Of a stretch of DNA of 64,000 nucleotides, positions 47,791 to 56,358 are shown piece by piece. How positions within the stretch are numbered: position 1 is the first letter of the stretch; each line of letters opens with the position of its first letter. The DNA is from Aquabacter sp. L1I39 (GTDB lineage: Bacteria > Pseudomonadota > Alphaproteobacteria > Rhizobiales > Xanthobacteraceae). Both the position numbers and the translations under genes were made by a program. The stretch is taken from the NCBI RefSeq assembly GCF_017742835.1, contig NZ_CP072392.1, positions 2,726,387 to 2,790,386 on the forward strand. The letters run 5' to 3'. The notes below the pieces were generated by a model. It was not told where the DNA came from. It saw nothing but the letters and a program-made list of their open reading frames with translations, and did not search any database.

Positions 47791-48003
47791 ATGTCCGATC
47801 CCTTCACGCCCGTGCCAGCAGCCGAGGAGCGCGATCTGGAGCGCCTCCTGGACGGCGCCATCGGCGCCTTCGCCATTTCCGTGGAACCGGAATGGCACCG
47901 GGAAGCCATGGCCTATCTGCGCAACATCGCGGACGCCGCCGCTTTCGTCATGGCCTATGACGTGGGCGACGAGTGCGACCCCGCGCCGGTCTATCGGCCC
48001 TGA
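47791..48003 (+). CDS. AtzG/HpxX-like small amidase-associated protein (DUF4089)
   Basis: The 70-residue helical protein resembles AtzG/HpxX (DUF4089), small subunits that bind and stabilise AtzE-type amidases. The pattern ERLLDGAIGAFAISVEPEWHREAMAYLRNIADAAAFVMAYDVGDECDPAPVYRP (in parts) is typical: a helix with I-x-x-E/W-x-x-x-V/A-x-x-x-L and a C-terminal D-E-x-x-P-A-P-V-Y/F. Two ATGs compete. AAGGAG at 47779-47784 directly touches the one at 47785 but is six bases from 47791, so the second is the better start. The amidase gene begins 15 bases downstream, as expected for an AtzG-AtzE complex. Confidence 0.82.
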   Translation: MSDPFTPVPAAEERDLERLLDGAIGAFAISVEPEWHREAMAYLRNIADAAAFVMAYDVGDECDPAPVYRP

Positions 48004-48018
48004 GAGCGGAGCGCCTCC

Positions 48019-49461
48019 ATGCTTGAGCCTTTCGATCCGGCCGCACCCGCGCCGACCGCCGCGGATGCGGCCGCCCTCGCCACCGCGCCCGCCCATGAGA
48101 TCGCGGCCGCGGTGAAATCCGGCCAGGTCAGCGCCCGCGCGGTGCTGGAGGCGAGCCTCCAGCGCATCGCCGCGCTGGAACCGCAGGTGAATGCCTTCAC
48201 CGACGTCACCACGGAGCGGGCCCGCGCCAAAGCGGATGCGGTGGATGCCGCCCGCGCCGCCGGGCACGAACTGGGCCGCCTCGCAGGCGTGCCCTTCGCG
48301 GTGAAGAACCTGTTCGACATTGCCGGCCTGCCCACCCGTGCCGGTTCGCTCATCAACCGCACCCATTCGCCTGCCACCCAGGACTCCACCTTGGTGGAGC
48401 GGCTGGAGGCGGCGGACGCCATCCTCGTCGGCGGCTTGAACATGGGCGAATATGCCTATGATTTCACGGGGGAAAATGCCCATGATGGACCGTCTCGCAA
48501 TCCGCATTCGCTGGGCCATATGTCCGGCGGCTCCTCGGGCGGCTCGGGGGCGGCCGTGGCGGCGGGCGAGGTGCCGCTGGCGCTTGGCTCCGATACCAAC
48601 GGCTCCATCCGGGTGCCTTCGGCCCTGTGCGGCATCTTCGGGCTGAAGCCCACTTATGGGCGCCTGTCGCGCGCCCGCACTTTCCCTTTTGTTTCCGCCT
48701 TCGATCATCTCGGCCCCTTCGCCCGCTGCCCGCAGGACCTGGCGCTCGCCTATGATGCCATGCAGGGGGAGGATCCCGCCGATCCCTGCCTCATGCCCCG
48801 TCCTTTCGAGCCCACGGCCGCCCGGCTTTCGGAGGGCCTTGGCGGTCTGAGGGTGGCGGTGGCCGGCGGCTATTTCCGCGCCAAGGGCATGCCCGAGGCC
48901 TTCGCCGCCGTGGACGCGGTGGCGACCGCGCTTGGTGCCAGCCGCACGGTTGAGATCCCCGAGGCCGCCCGCGCCCGGGCCGCCGCCTATGTGATTACGG
49001 CGGCAGACGGCGCCGCCCTCCATGCCCGCCGCCTCCATGCCCGCGCCGGTGATTATGACCCCGCCGTGCGGGACCGCCTGATCGCCGGCCTTGCCATTCC
49101 CGCCGCCTGGACCGCTGCGGCGCAGAAGTTCCGGCGGGTCTATCGGGCGCAGGTGCTCAAGCTGTTCGAGGAAGTGGATGTCATCCTGGCCCCCTCGACG
49201 CCCTGCCGGGCGCCGGAACTCGGGCAGAAGACGTTCGTTCTGGATGGCGAGACGATGTTGGTGCGTCCCAATCTTGGGATTTTCACCCAGCCCATCTCCT
49301 TCATCGGCCTTCCTGTGGCGGCAGTGCCGGTGTGGCTGGACGAGGGGCTGCCACTGGGTGTGCAGGTCATCGGCGCGCCCTGGCGCGAGGACGTGGTTTT
49401 GCGTGTCGCCGAGGCGCTGTGGCAGGCCGGTGTCTGCCGGGCGCCGGTGGCCAAGCTGTGA
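48019..49461 (+). CDS. AtzE/HpxY-like amidase-signature hydrolase
   Basis: The 480-residue amidase-signature enzyme hydrolyses a carbon-nitrogen bond with a Ser-cisSer-Lys triad. PFAVKNLFDIAG gives Lys96, GHMSGGSSGGSGAAVA gives the cis-Ser (172 or 173), and GSDTNGSIRVP gives the nucleophile Ser196. The DTNGS form instead of the usual DTGGS is what I recall for AtzE-type enzymes. AtzE, with AtzG, is 1-carboxybiuret hydrolase in the cyanuric-acid pathway; HpxY is its relative in oxalurate breakdown. The order small subunit-amidase-DUF3225 protein matches both systems. No cyanuric acid hydrolase, allophanate hydrolase or hpxW is in the window, so the true substrate is open. GGAG precedes the ATG. 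Confidence 0.87.
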   Translation: MLEPFDPAAPAPTAADAAALATAPAHEIAAAVKSGQVSARAVLEASLQRIAALEPQVNAFTDVTTERARAKADAVDAARAAGHELGRLAGVPFAVKNLFDIAGLPTRAGSLINRTHSPATQDSTLVERLEAADAILVGGLNMGEYAYDFTGENAHDGPSRNPHSLGHMSGGSSGGSGAAVAAGEVPLALGSDTNGSIRVPSALCGIFGLKPTYGRLSRARTFPFVSAFDHLGPFARCPQDLALAYDAMQGEDPADPCLMPRPFEPTAARLSEGLGGLRVAVAGGYFRAKGMPEAFAAVDAVATALGASRTVEIPEAARARAAAYVITAADGAALHARRLHARAGDYDPAVRDRLIAGLAIPAAWTAAAQKFRRVYRAQVLKLFEEVDVILAPSTPCRAPELGQKTFVLDGETMLVRPNLGIFTQPISFIGLPVAAVPVWLDEGLPLGVQVIGAPWREDVVLRVAEALWQAGVCRAPVAKL

Positions 49462-49469
49462 GGACAAGC

Positions 49470-49856
49470 GTGGAAATTAACCTTCCCGACGTGGTGGCCG
49501 AGGTCACGGCGGCTTTCGAGCGATACGAGCAGGCTCTCGTGACCAATGACGTGGAGACGCTGGAGGCGCTTTTCCACGACCACCCCACCACCATCCGCTA
49601 TGGCGGCGGCGAAAACCTCTATGGCATGGACGAGATCCGCGCCTTCCGCCGCGCCCGCTCCGCCGTGGGTCTGATGCGCGAGCGGCAACGCACCGTCATC
49701 ACCACCTACGGCCACGACATGGCCGTGGCCTCGACCCTTTTCGCGCGCGAGAACGCGCCCGGCAAGGTGGGGCGCCAGCAGCAGACCTGGGTGCGGTTTC
49801 CCGAGGGCTGGCGGGTGGTGGCGGCTCATGTGAGCGTCATTCCAGACCCCACTTGA
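49470..49856 (+). CDS. AtzH/HpxZ-like protein (DUF3225, SnoaL/NTF2-like fold)
   Basis: The 128-residue protein has the cystatin/NTF2-like alpha+beta fold of DUF3225. It has a start like INLPDVVAEVTAAFERYEQALV, the stretch VETLEALFHDHPTTIRYGGGENLYGMDEIRAFRRAR, and the terminal QTWVRFPEGWRVVAAHVS. HpxZ is a required gene of oxalurate catabolism, and its relative AtzH is a deamidase in carboxybiuret breakdown. It starts with GTG at 49470, with GAGGAC before it, 8 bases after the amidase stop. The frame runs further upstream inside the amidase gene, but the family N-terminus begins here. Position and spacing show it is part of the amidase operon. Confidence 0.88.
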   Translation: MEINLPDVVAEVTAAFERYEQALVTNDVETLEALFHDHPTTIRYGGGENLYGMDEIRAFRRARSAVGLMRERQRTVITTYGHDMAVASTLFARENAPGKVGRQQQTWVRFPEGWRVVAAHVSVIPDPT

Positions 49857-49930
49857 ACGTTCCGCGTGGCGCGGGTCCGGTATGTCCCGCGCTTCGCCTC
49901 CCCCAAGAATCCCGGTAGGTTTTGCGTATC

Positions 49931-50644
49931 ATGTCCACCCTGGCTCCTTCTCCCGTCGCTGCAGAGCGTCCGCCCCGCACCCGTCGCCGCCGTGTGGCGG
50001 TGCGCGCCGTCACGCGCACGGAGGAATTGCGGCTGCAGATCGCGGATGACATCGTCCGCGGGCGCATCGCGCCTGGCACGCCGCTGGAGGAGATGGACAT
50101 CGCCAAGCGCTATGGCGTGTCCCGCACGCCAGTCCGCGAAGTCATCCGGGATCTCGCCGCCTCAGGCCTCGTGGAAACCCGGCCCCATCGCAGCGCCTTG
50201 GTGGCCAAGCCCACCCTCGACCGGCTGCGCGGCATGTTCGAGGTGATGGCGGAGCTGGAGGCGCTCTGCGCGGGCCTGTGCGCCGTCCACATGACGCCGT
50301 CCGAACGGGGCCAGCTCCAGGCCATCCATGCGGATCTGGCCGATCTCACCCGGCGAGGGGACGAAACCCACTACACCTTCCTGAATGACCGCTTTCACAC
50401 GTTCTTATATAGCGGCGCCCATAATGACTATCTCTGCGAGCTGACGCTCGCCACCCGCGCCCGCCTGCAACCCTTCCGCCGGGCGCAGTTCCGCAATCTC
50501 GGCCGCCTTGCCCTGTCCTATGCGGAGCACGACAAGGTGGTCACCGCCATCCTGCGCGGCGACAAGGTCGAGGCCGCAACCGCCATGCGGGCCCACATCC
50601 TGACCGTGGAAGTGGCCTACGAGCGCTACGCCGAGAGCGTCTGA
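49931..50644 (+). CDS. GntR-family regulator (FadR subgroup, FCD domain)
   Basis: The 237-residue regulator has an N-terminal winged helix (about 32-95: TEELRLQIADDIVRGRIAPGTPLEEMDIAKRYGVSRTPVREVIRDLAASGLV in parts) and a C-terminal FCD ligand-binding domain. The FCD domain has FEVMAELEALCAGLCA and histidines in FHTFLYSGAHNDYL and YAEHDKVVTAI, positioned like the metal-binding residues of this domain. Family members sense small carboxylates or sugar acids. It lies 74 bases after the HpxZ-like gene on the same strand and probably controls the whole transport/amidase operon. The start at ATG 49931 is preferred over a TTG nine bases upstream. Confidence 0.9.
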   Translation: MSTLAPSPVAAERPPRTRRRRVAVRAVTRTEELRLQIADDIVRGRIAPGTPLEEMDIAKRYGVSRTPVREVIRDLAASGLVETRPHRSALVAKPTLDRLRGMFEVMAELEALCAGLCAVHMTPSERGQLQAIHADLADLTRRGDETHYTFLNDRFHTFLYSGAHNDYLCELTLATRARLQPFRRAQFRNLGRLALSYAEHDKVVTAILRGDKVEAATAMRAHILTVEVAYERYAESV

Positions 50645-50647
50645 CCC

Positions 50648-51139
50648 TCAGCCCGCCGCCTCAGCCAGCATGTCGAGGGCGACCAGGACGGAGCGGCGGC
50701 GGATCTCGTCGCGGCTGAGCGGGCCGAAGCGCATCTCGTGATGGCGGGTCGTCCCGCCCTTGCGGGCGCTGGCGAAATGGACGAGGCCCACCGGCTTTTC
50801 CGGGGAGCCTCCGCCCGGCCCTGCCACGCCCGTAATGGCGACGCTGACCCCGACGCCCGCCGCCGCCAAGGCGCCTTCCGCCATGGCCCGGGCAGTCTCC
50901 TCGCTGACCGCGCCAAAAGCGGCCAGTGTCGCCTCGGGCACGCCGATCATCTGCATCTTGGCCGCGTTGGAATAGGTGACGAAGCCCCGGTCCACCACGT
51001 CCGAGGAGCCCGCCACCGCCGTCAGGGCGCCGACAACGAGGCCGCCCGTGCAGGATTCGGCCGTGGCGAGGGTGAGGCCAGCCGCGCGGCAGAGAGTGAG
51101 CACGCGCTCGGCAGCGGCATAGATGTCGGCGTCGATCAT
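50648..51139 (-). CDS. cinA: CinA-family nicotinamide-nucleotide amidohydrolase (PncC-type)
   Basis: The 163-residue protein is the stand-alone C-terminal CinA domain, which deamidates nicotinamide mononucleotide to recycle it for NAD synthesis. The family motifs are [27 protein letters not shown] (about 18-44), [16 protein letters not shown], and [24 protein letters not shown] (about 121-144). The N-terminal molybdopterin-binding-like half of full CinA is absent. It overlaps ispDF by 4 bases (ATGA), so it is translated as the second gene of that pair, and it converges on the GntR gene with only 3 bases between stops. Confidence 0.93.
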   Translation of the reverse strand: MIDADIYAAAERVLTLCRAAGLTLATAESCTGGLVVGALTAVAGSSDVVDRGFVTYSNAAKMQMIGVPEATLAAFGAVSEETARAMAEGALAAAGVGVSVAITGVAGPGGGSPEKPVGLVHFASARKGGTTRHHEMRFGPLSRDEIRRRSVLVALDMLAEAAG

Positions 51140-52305
51140 GCTTCGTCCTCCGGCAAGCGGATGGTGGCGGCGGCCATGGCGGCGATGCCTTCCCGGCGGC
51201 CGGCAAAGCCGAGCTTCTCGGTGGTCGTGGCCTTCACGCTCACTCGCTCCACCGGCACGCCGGCAATCTCGGCAATGCGCGCCCGCATGGGTTCTCGGTG
51301 CGGGCCGATCTTGGGGGCCTCGCAGATGAGGGTGAGGTCCAGATGCGCAATGCGCCCGCCCCGGGCGCGCACCTTTTCAGCGGCAAACGCCAGGAAGCGG
51401 TCGGAGGTGGCGCCTTTCCATTGCGGGTCGGAGGGCGGGAAATGGGCGCCGATGTCGCCGTCGCACAGCGCACCGAGCACGGCGTCGGTCAGCGCATGGA
51501 GCCCCACATCCGCGTCCGAGTGGCCGTCCAGACCCTTGTCGAAGGGCAGGGCGATGCCGCCCAGGATCACATGGTCGCCGGGGCCGAAGGCGTGCACATC
51601 GAAGCCGGTGCCGGTGCGCACATCACTGAGGGGCCGCGATCCGCCCGCATGGGCCAGATCCTCCGGGTGGGTGAGCTTCACGTTGCTGGTCTCCCCTTCA
51701 AACACGGTTACCGGGTGCCCTGCCCATTCCACGACGGCCGCATCGTCAGTGAGGCCGGCAATCTTCTCAGCCTGCGCCCGCAGATGGGCGGCACGCAGGC
51801 TTTCATAATGGAAGGCTTGTGGCGTCTGCACGGCGCGCAAGGATGCGCGGGCAGGCGTTGCGGTGACCTGTTCGCGCGCATCCACCATCTTGATTGTGTC
51901 GGTGACGGCAGCGCCGGGCACCGCGGCGCCGAACGTTGCGCCTGCTTCCACCGCGCGGGAGATGAGGGCAGCCGAGGTGAACGGGCGGGCCGCATCGTGG
52001 ACAAGGACCACATCCGGATTATGGGGAGCGAGGGCGTCAAGGCCGGCTCGCACGGAATCCTGCCGCTCGGCGCCGCCCGGCACCGGGGGCAGCAGCTTGG
52101 GGAGGCCCGCGCCAGCCTCGGCGAACAGGGCCGCATCATCGGGATGAATCACAACCTGGACCGTTGCGATGTCCGGATGGTCGCAAAAAAGCCGCAGCAC
52201 GCGGCGCATGACGCTCTCACCGTTCAGCTTGCGGTATTGCTTCGGCACGTCCCCGCCCATCCGGGAGCCGCGCCCGGCGGCCACGATGATGACGGCACAT
52301 TCCAT
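51136..52305 (-). CDS. ispDF: Bifunctional IspD/IspF (MEP pathway)
   Basis: The 389-residue fusion performs two steps of non-mevalonate isoprenoid synthesis: CTP-dependent cytidylylation of methylerythritol phosphate (IspD) and cyclisation to MEcPP (IspF). The IspD half (about 1-225) has [19 protein letters not shown] and [10 protein letters not shown]. The IspF half (about 230-389) has [19 protein letters not shown] (metal-binding Asp/His), [20 protein letters not shown] and [14 protein letters not shown]. The fusion is usual in alphaproteobacteria. The [13 protein letters not shown] start at 52305 is chosen; the frame remains open about 290 bases upstream without family similarity. Confidence 0.96.
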   Translation of the reverse strand: MECAVIIVAAGRGSRMGGDVPKQYRKLNGESVMRRVLRLFCDHPDIATVQVVIHPDDAALFAEAGAGLPKLLPPVPGGAERQDSVRAGLDALAPHNPDVVLVHDAARPFTSAALISRAVEAGATFGAAVPGAAVTDTIKMVDAREQVTATPARASLRAVQTPQAFHYESLRAAHLRAQAEKIAGLTDDAAVVEWAGHPVTVFEGETSNVKLTHPEDLAHAGGSRPLSDVRTGTGFDVHAFGPGDHVILGGIALPFDKGLDGHSDADVGLHALTDAVLGALCDGDIGAHFPPSDPQWKGATSDRFLAFAAEKVRARGGRIAHLDLTLICEAPKIGPHREPMRARIAEIAGVPVERVSVKATTTEKLGFAGRREGIAAMAAATIRLPEDEA

Positions 52306-52501
52306 GACCGATGGTCCATTTCCGGCAGAAAAGTCCGCCCCTTGAACAGCTGCCACAAGCTCCGCGCAAGGGGAAAGACGGCCTTCTGACCATGGGGCAG
52401 GACGCGCGCCGAAGGGGCGAGCCGAGCATTCGTTCAGCGTGCCCTTGCATGGGCAGAATGAATGTCTAGAATGTAGGCACTCGTTAGGTGGCCTAATTTC
52501 T

Positions 52502-53536
52502 GTGCAAGCAAACGCGCTTCTTTCTTCCTCTCCCGTGCGAATCGGCTCGCATGCGCTGCCGAACCCGGTGCTGCTCGCCCCCATGGCTGGTATCACCGAT
52601 GCGCCCGTGCGCGAGATGGCGCTGCGCTATGGGGCGGGGCTCGTCGTGTCCGAGATGGTGGCGAGCGAGGCCCTGCTCGACGGCCATGTGGAGATGGGCC
52701 TGAAGACCGCCCGCTCGGGTGACGCTCTCCATGCGGTGCAGCTGGCCGGCAATGATCCCCGCTGGATGGCGGAGGCGGCGCGATTCGCCCAAGGGCAGGG
52801 CGCCGACATCATCGACATCAATATGGGCTGCCCCGCCAAGCGCGTGACCACGGGCGCGGCGGGTTCGGCCCTGCTGCGGGACGTGCCGCTCGCGGTGGCG
52901 ATCCTGGAGGCTGTGCGGGCGGCGGTCGAGGTGCCGGTCACGCTGAAAACCCGCCTCGGCTGGGATGAGAGCGAGACGGTGGCTCCCCATCTGGCGCGCC
53001 TTGCGCAGGAGATTGGCATCGCCCTCGTGACCATTCACGGCCGCACCCGCTGCCAATTCTATACCGGTTCGGCCGACTGGGCCGCCATCCGGGCGGTGAA
53101 AGAGGCGGTGAGCATCCCGGTCATCGCCAATGGCGACCTCACACGCTGCGCCGATGCCCCCGGCATGCTCGACGCCTCCGGCGCCGACGGCGTGATGATC
53201 GGACGCGGCGCGCAGGGCCGGCCCTGGTTTCCCGGTCGCGTGGCGGCCTTTCTTGCCACTGGCATCGAACCGCCGGAGCCGGCGCTCTCGGAGCAGCGGG
53301 ATGTGCTGCTGGAGCTGTTCGAGGGCTGGCTTTCGCTCTACGGCGCCGCGCCCGGCGTGCGGCAGGCGCGCAAGCATGTGGGCTGGGCGCTGGAGGCGGG
53401 CGCACACACCGCCGGGCGTCCGGCGGAATGGGTGAAGGCGTGGCGTGCCCGCCTTCTGACCATGGAGGATGCGAACATGGTCAAGGCCGGCATCGTGGAT
53501 GCCTTTGACGATCTCAGCTGGAGGGCTGCCGCATGA
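52502..53536 (+). CDS. dusB: tRNA-dihydrouridine synthase, DusB/NifR3 type
   Basis: The 344-residue FMN enzyme makes dihydrouridine in tRNA and is classically the first gene of the ntrBC operon (nifR3). Motifs are [19 protein letters not shown] (FMN-binding), [21 protein letters not shown] with the following GAAGSALL (catalytic Cys region), [25 protein letters not shown] (DusB type) and [14 protein letters not shown] took the GTG at 52502; the frame is open 63 bases further, and the ribosome-binding site is weak in either case. It overlaps ntrB by 4 bases (ATGA), showing translational coupling of the operon. Confidence 0.93.
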   Translation: MQANALLSSSPVRIGSHALPNPVLLAPMAGITDAPVREMALRYGAGLVVSEMVASEALLDGHVEMGLKTARSGDALHAVQLAGNDPRWMAEAARFAQGQGADIIDINMGCPAKRVTTGAAGSALLRDVPLAVAILEAVRAAVEVPVTLKTRLGWDESETVAPHLARLAQEIGIALVTIHGRTRCQFYTGSADWAAIRAVKEAVSIPVIANGDLTRCADAPGMLDASGADGVMIGRGAQGRPWFPGRVAAFLATGIEPPEPALSEQRDVLLELFEGWLSLYGAAPGVRQARKHVGWALEAGAHTAGRPAEWVKAWRARLLTMEDANMVKAGIVDAFDDLSWRAAA

Positions 53537-54660
53537 AAGCCGAGATGAAGCGCCGCCCCGAACCCGATGCCGGTTTCACCCGCGCCATCCTGGATGCCGT
53601 GCCCCATCCAGTGGTCACTCTCTCCGAGACCGGGCAGATCGTCGACGCCAACGTCGCCGCGGAGGCCTTTTTCGAGGTGAGCCTTCCGGTGCTCCGGCGG
53701 CGTGCTTTCGAGGAATTCCTGCCTTTCGGCACGCCCCTTCTGGGCCTGATCGACCAGGTGCGGGCGCGCGGCGCCCCGGTGAACGAATATCGCGTGGATC
53801 TTGGCACCCCCCGCAACGGCACCGAGCGGGTGGTGGATATTCATGTGGCGCCGGTCGCCGAGCGGCCCGGCCATGTGGTGGTGATGCTCCAGGAGCGCAC
53901 CATCGCCGACAAGATGGACCGCCAGCTCACCCATCGCGGTGCCGCCCGCTCCGTGAGCGCGCTCGCCTCCATGCTGGCGCACGAGATCAAGAACCCCCTG
54001 TCCGGCATCCGCGGCGCCGCCCAGCTTCTGGAGCAGTCGGCGGGCGACGAGGACCGGGCGCTCACCCGTCTCATCTGCGACGAGGCGGACCGCATCGTGA
54101 AGCTGGTGGACCGCATGGAGGTGTTCTCCGACGAGCGGCCCATCGAGCGCGAGCCGGTGAACATCCATGCGGTTCTGGAGCACGTGCGGACGCTGGCCTC
54201 GTCCGGCTTTGCCCGCCACATCAAGTTCGTGGAGGAGTATGACCCCTCCTTGCCGCCGGTGCTCGCCAATCGCGACCAGTTGATCCAGGTGTTCCTGAAC
54301 CTCGTGAAGAACGCCGCCGAGGCCATCGAGCCGGACACGGATGGCGAAATCCAGCTGACCACCGCTTTCCGCCCGGGCGTGCGGCTGACCGTTCCCGGCG
54401 CCTCCTCGCGGGTCAGCCTGCCGCTGGAATTCTGCGTCCGGGACAATGGCAAGGGCGTTCCGGACGACCTGTTGCCCCATCTGTTCGACCCGTTCGTGAC
54501 CACCAAGCCCACCGGCAGTGGCCTCGGCCTTGCATTGGTGGCGAAGATCATCGGCGACCATGGCGGTATCGTCGAATGTGACAGCCAGCCCCGCCGCACC
54601 ACCTTCCGCGTGCTCCTGCCCATGTATCGCGGCAAGAGCGCCGCCTCTGACCAGAACTGA
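53533..54660 (+). CDS. ntrB: Nitrogen-regulation sensor kinase NtrB (GlnL)
   Basis: The 375-residue cytoplasmic histidine kinase/phosphatase controls NtrC phosphorylation under direction of PII proteins. An N-terminal PAS domain (about 10-120, [29 protein letters not shown]) is followed by the dimerisation helix with [21 protein letters not shown], phospho-acceptor His150, and the HATPase (N-box [12 protein letters not shown]1 DNGKGVP, G2 GSGLGLALV). There are no membrane helices, as expected. It overlaps dusB by 4 bases and is 7 bases from ntrC. Confidence 0.96.
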   Translation: MKAEMKRRPEPDAGFTRAILDAVPHPVVTLSETGQIVDANVAAEAFFEVSLPVLRRRAFEEFLPFGTPLLGLIDQVRARGAPVNEYRVDLGTPRNGTERVVDIHVAPVAERPGHVVVMLQERTIADKMDRQLTHRGAARSVSALASMLAHEIKNPLSGIRGAAQLLEQSAGDEDRALTRLICDEADRIVKLVDRMEVFSDERPIEREPVNIHAVLEHVRTLASSGFARHIKFVEEYDPSLPPVLANRDQLIQVFLNLVKNAAEAIEPDTDGEIQLTTAFRPGVRLTVPGASSRVSLPLEFCVRDNGKGVPDDLLPHLFDPFVTTKPTGSGLGLALVAKIIGDHGGIVECDSQPRRTTFRVLLPMYRGKSAASDQN

Positions 54661-54667
54661 GGTATCC

Positions 54668-56110
54668 ATGCCCACCGGAAGCATCCTGGTCGCCGACGAC
54701 GACGCCGCGATCCGCACGGTGCTCAATCAAGCGCTCTCGCGCGCCGGCTACGAGGTGCGCAGCTGCGGCAACGCGGCCACCTTGTGGCGCTGGGTCAGCC
54801 AGGGCGACGGCGATCTCGTCATCACCGACGTGGTGATGCCGGACGAGAATGCCTTCGACCTGCTGCCGCGCATCAAGAAGGCAAGGCCCGATTTGCCGGT
54901 CATCGTCATGAGCGCGCAGAACACGTTCATGACCGCCATCCGCGCCTCGGAGCGTGGCGCCTACGAATATCTGCCCAAGCCCTTCGACCTGAAGGAGCTG
55001 ATCTCCATCGTCGGCCGCGCGCTGGCGGAGCCCAAGAAGGCCGACCACCGGGCCCATGGCCTGGAGGAGAACGAGAATATCCCGCTGGTGGGCCGTTCGC
55101 CCGCCATGCAGGAAATCTACCGCCTGCTCGCCCGTCTCATGCAGACTGACCTTACGGTGATGATCGCGGGCGAGAGCGGGACGGGCAAGGAACTGGTGGC
55201 CCGCGCGCTGCACGATTACGGCAAGCGCCGCTCCGGCCCGTTTGTCGCCATCAACATGGCAGCCATCCCGCGCGACCTGATCGAGAGCGAGCTGTTCGGC
55301 CACGAGAAGGGCTCGTTCACCGGCGCCACCACGCGCAATCCCGGCCGCTTTGAGCAGGCCGAGGGCGGCACGCTGTTCCTGGACGAGATTGGCGATATGC
55401 CCATGGAGGCGCAGACCCGCCTCCTGCGCGTGCTCCAGCAGGGCGAATATACGACGGTGGGCGGACGCACGCCCATCAAGACGGACGTGCGCATCATCGC
55501 CGCTACCAACAAGGACCTGCGCACCCTCATCCAGCAGGGGCTGTTCCGAGAGGATTTGTTCTTCCGCCTCAATGTGGTGCCCCTGCGCCTGCCGCCGCTG
55601 CGCGAGCGCTCGGAGGACGTGCCTGACCTGGTGCGGCACTTCTTCCTGCAAGCCGAGCGGGAGGGCTTGCCCGCCAAGCAGATCGATAGCGGCGCCCTCG
55701 ACCGGCTGAAGCGCTATCGCTGGCCGGGCAATGTGCGCGAGCTGGAGAATCTGGTGCGGCGCCTCGCCGCGCTCTACCCGCAGGAGATCATCACCCCCTC
55801 CATCATCGAGGCGGAACTTTCCGAGCCGCAGCCGAGCGCCCTGTCCGAGGACGGGCCGGTGGATGCCACCCTCGGTGCCTCCGTGGAGCGCCATCTCAAC
55901 ACCTATTTCGGCGGCTTCGGGGAGGACCTTCCTCCTCCCGGCCTTTATCATCGCATCCTGCGGGACGTGGAATATCCCCTCCTGTCGGCAGCGCTGGCCG
56001 CCACGCGAGGCAACCAGATCAAGGCGGCCGAACTGCTCGGCCTGAACCGGAACACCTTGCGCAAGAAGATCAGGGACCTGGACATCCAGGTGATCCGCAC
56101 CTCCCGTTGA
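54668..56110 (+). CDS. ntrC: Nitrogen-regulation response regulator NtrC (GlnG)
   Basis: The 480-residue sigma-54 activator switches on nitrogen-assimilation genes when phosphorylated by NtrB. The receiver domain has Asp54 in [10 protein letters not shown]. The AAA+ domain has Walker A GESGTGKE (about 168-175), the sigma-54 contact loop GSFTGA (about 215-220, Ser replacing the usual Ala), and [10 protein letters not shown] as Walker B. The C-terminal Fis-type HTH is [19 protein letters not shown] (about 446-464). All elements of an active enhancer-binding protein are present. It likely acts on the sigma-54-like promoter at 42.2 kb (inference). Confidence 0.96.
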   Translation: MPTGSILVADDDAAIRTVLNQALSRAGYEVRSCGNAATLWRWVSQGDGDLVITDVVMPDENAFDLLPRIKKARPDLPVIVMSAQNTFMTAIRASERGAYEYLPKPFDLKELISIVGRALAEPKKADHRAHGLEENENIPLVGRSPAMQEIYRLLARLMQTDLTVMIAGESGTGKELVARALHDYGKRRSGPFVAINMAAIPRDLIESELFGHEKGSFTGATTRNPGRFEQAEGGTLFLDEIGDMPMEAQTRLLRVLQQGEYTTVGGRTPIKTDVRIIAATNKDLRTLIQQGLFREDLFFRLNVVPLRLPPLRERSEDVPDLVRHFFLQAEREGLPAKQIDSGALDRLKRYRWPGNVRELENLVRRLAALYPQEIITPSIIEAELSEPQPSALSEDGPVDATLGASVERHLNTYFGGFGEDLPPPGLYHRILRDVEYPLLSAALAATRGNQIKAAELLGLNRNTLRKKIRDLDIQVIRTSR

Positions 56111-56358
56111 TGGCGCAAGGGCGCGGCGACGTCCGCGCGGACGGTGTGCCTCGGCCCGCGCGCTGAGGTGAAGGAAGGGGCGGTGGCCGACACTGCCCCT
56201 GCGGTATGCTTCGTCTTAAGTCATCCACAGGCCTGGCACTTTTTCGCCGGTTCGCGAAATAGATCTTGCGGGCTGGACCGCTGTCACATTTTTGCACCAG
56301 TGTCGTTCCACTGCATCAGTGCGCAGCGACTCGCGGCGCCACAGCGGTGAAGGAAGAC

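Noticed and set aside
45853..49467. A minus-strand open frame of about 1200 codons across the transporter and amidase genes
   Set aside because: It is antisense to five well-identified genes, its translation is His/Gly/Arg-rich without family motifs, and such frames are common opposite high-GC coding sequence.
56230..56250. TGGCAC followed by TTTTTCGC before ntrY as a sigma-54 promoter
   Set aside because: The spacing between the GG and GC elements is nine bases instead of ten and the -12 element reads TCGC.
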